Assembly: GCA_903902945.1 (NCBI GenBank)
Contig: CAIUWU010000121.1
Coordinates: 1-6,003, forward strand
From: an uncultured Pseudomonadota bacterium
Lineage (GTDB): Bacteria > Pseudomonadota > Gammaproteobacteria > Methylococcales > Methylomonadaceae
Reading direction: 5' to 3'
Length of the DNA stretch: 6,003 nucleotides
Shown: positions 5,981 to 6,003 of the stretch, piece after piece
Layout of the letters: every line of letters starts with the position of its first letter
Position numbering within the stretch: the stretch's first letter is position 1
Made by a program: the position numbers and the translations under genes
Notes under the pieces: generated by a model
Databases searched by the model: none
Told to the model about the DNA's origin: nothing
The model's input: the letters and a program-made list of their open reading frames with translations, nothing else

Positions 5981-5998
5981 GCCGGTGCGCGAACCGGC
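5981..5998. repeat. Short GC-rich hairpin at window end
   Basis: GCCGGT (5981-5986) pairs with ACCGGC (5993-5998) around loop GCGCGA. It follows the 13-bp hairpin by 6 nt and probably belongs to the same composite repeat, which may continue beyond the window. Confidence 0.5.
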
Positions 5999-6003
5999 AC
6001 TAA

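Overview
The window reads as ordinary chromosomal DNA of a gammaproteobacterium. Moderate GC, AGGAG-type ribosome binding sites, a tiny periplasmic c-type cytochrome and a REP-like and hairpin-rich tail all remind me of Methylomonas/Methylobacter-type methanotrophs. That taxonomic guess is inference, because no marker gene is present.

Layout: positions 1-189 are non-coding, with a good -10 box at 106-111. A small four-helix DUF3147 membrane protein (190-528) and a CorA-type divalent cation channel (548-1534) follow 19 nt apart and look like one transcription unit. It ends at a perfect 12-bp hairpin (1536-1568) shared with a convergent minus-strand gene (1579-1878), which encodes a small Pro/Tyr-rich lipoprotein with a His/Trp-rich tail. 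A 147-nt AT-rich divergent spacer containing a perfect 10-bp tandem repeat separates that gene from a plus-strand cluster: a YqiA/YcfP-type alpha/beta hydrolase (2026-2646), an FMN-binding flavin-reductase-like protein (2679-3173) and adenine deaminase (3185-4822). The gaps of 32 and 11 nt suggest a three-gene operon, with Ade the only member of confidently known chemistry (adenine to hypoxanthine plus ammonia).

After a 266-nt spacer lies a very small exported monoheme cytochrome c (5089-5346), followed by a strong hairpin at 5360-5400. The remaining 600 nt hold no convincing gene. They contain a REP-like palindrome (5492-5514), a highly ordered palindromic element at 5799-5903 and two more hairpins (5943-5974, 5981-5998). 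The element at 5799-5903 has a 17-position closing stem enclosing three adjacent hairpins, one with a GNRA-type loop.

The coding genes are all of recognisable or small conserved types, and I see no defence system, mobile element gene or CRISPR array. The most interesting signals are the branched structured element at 5799-5903, the minimal cytochrome and the His-rich lipoprotein.
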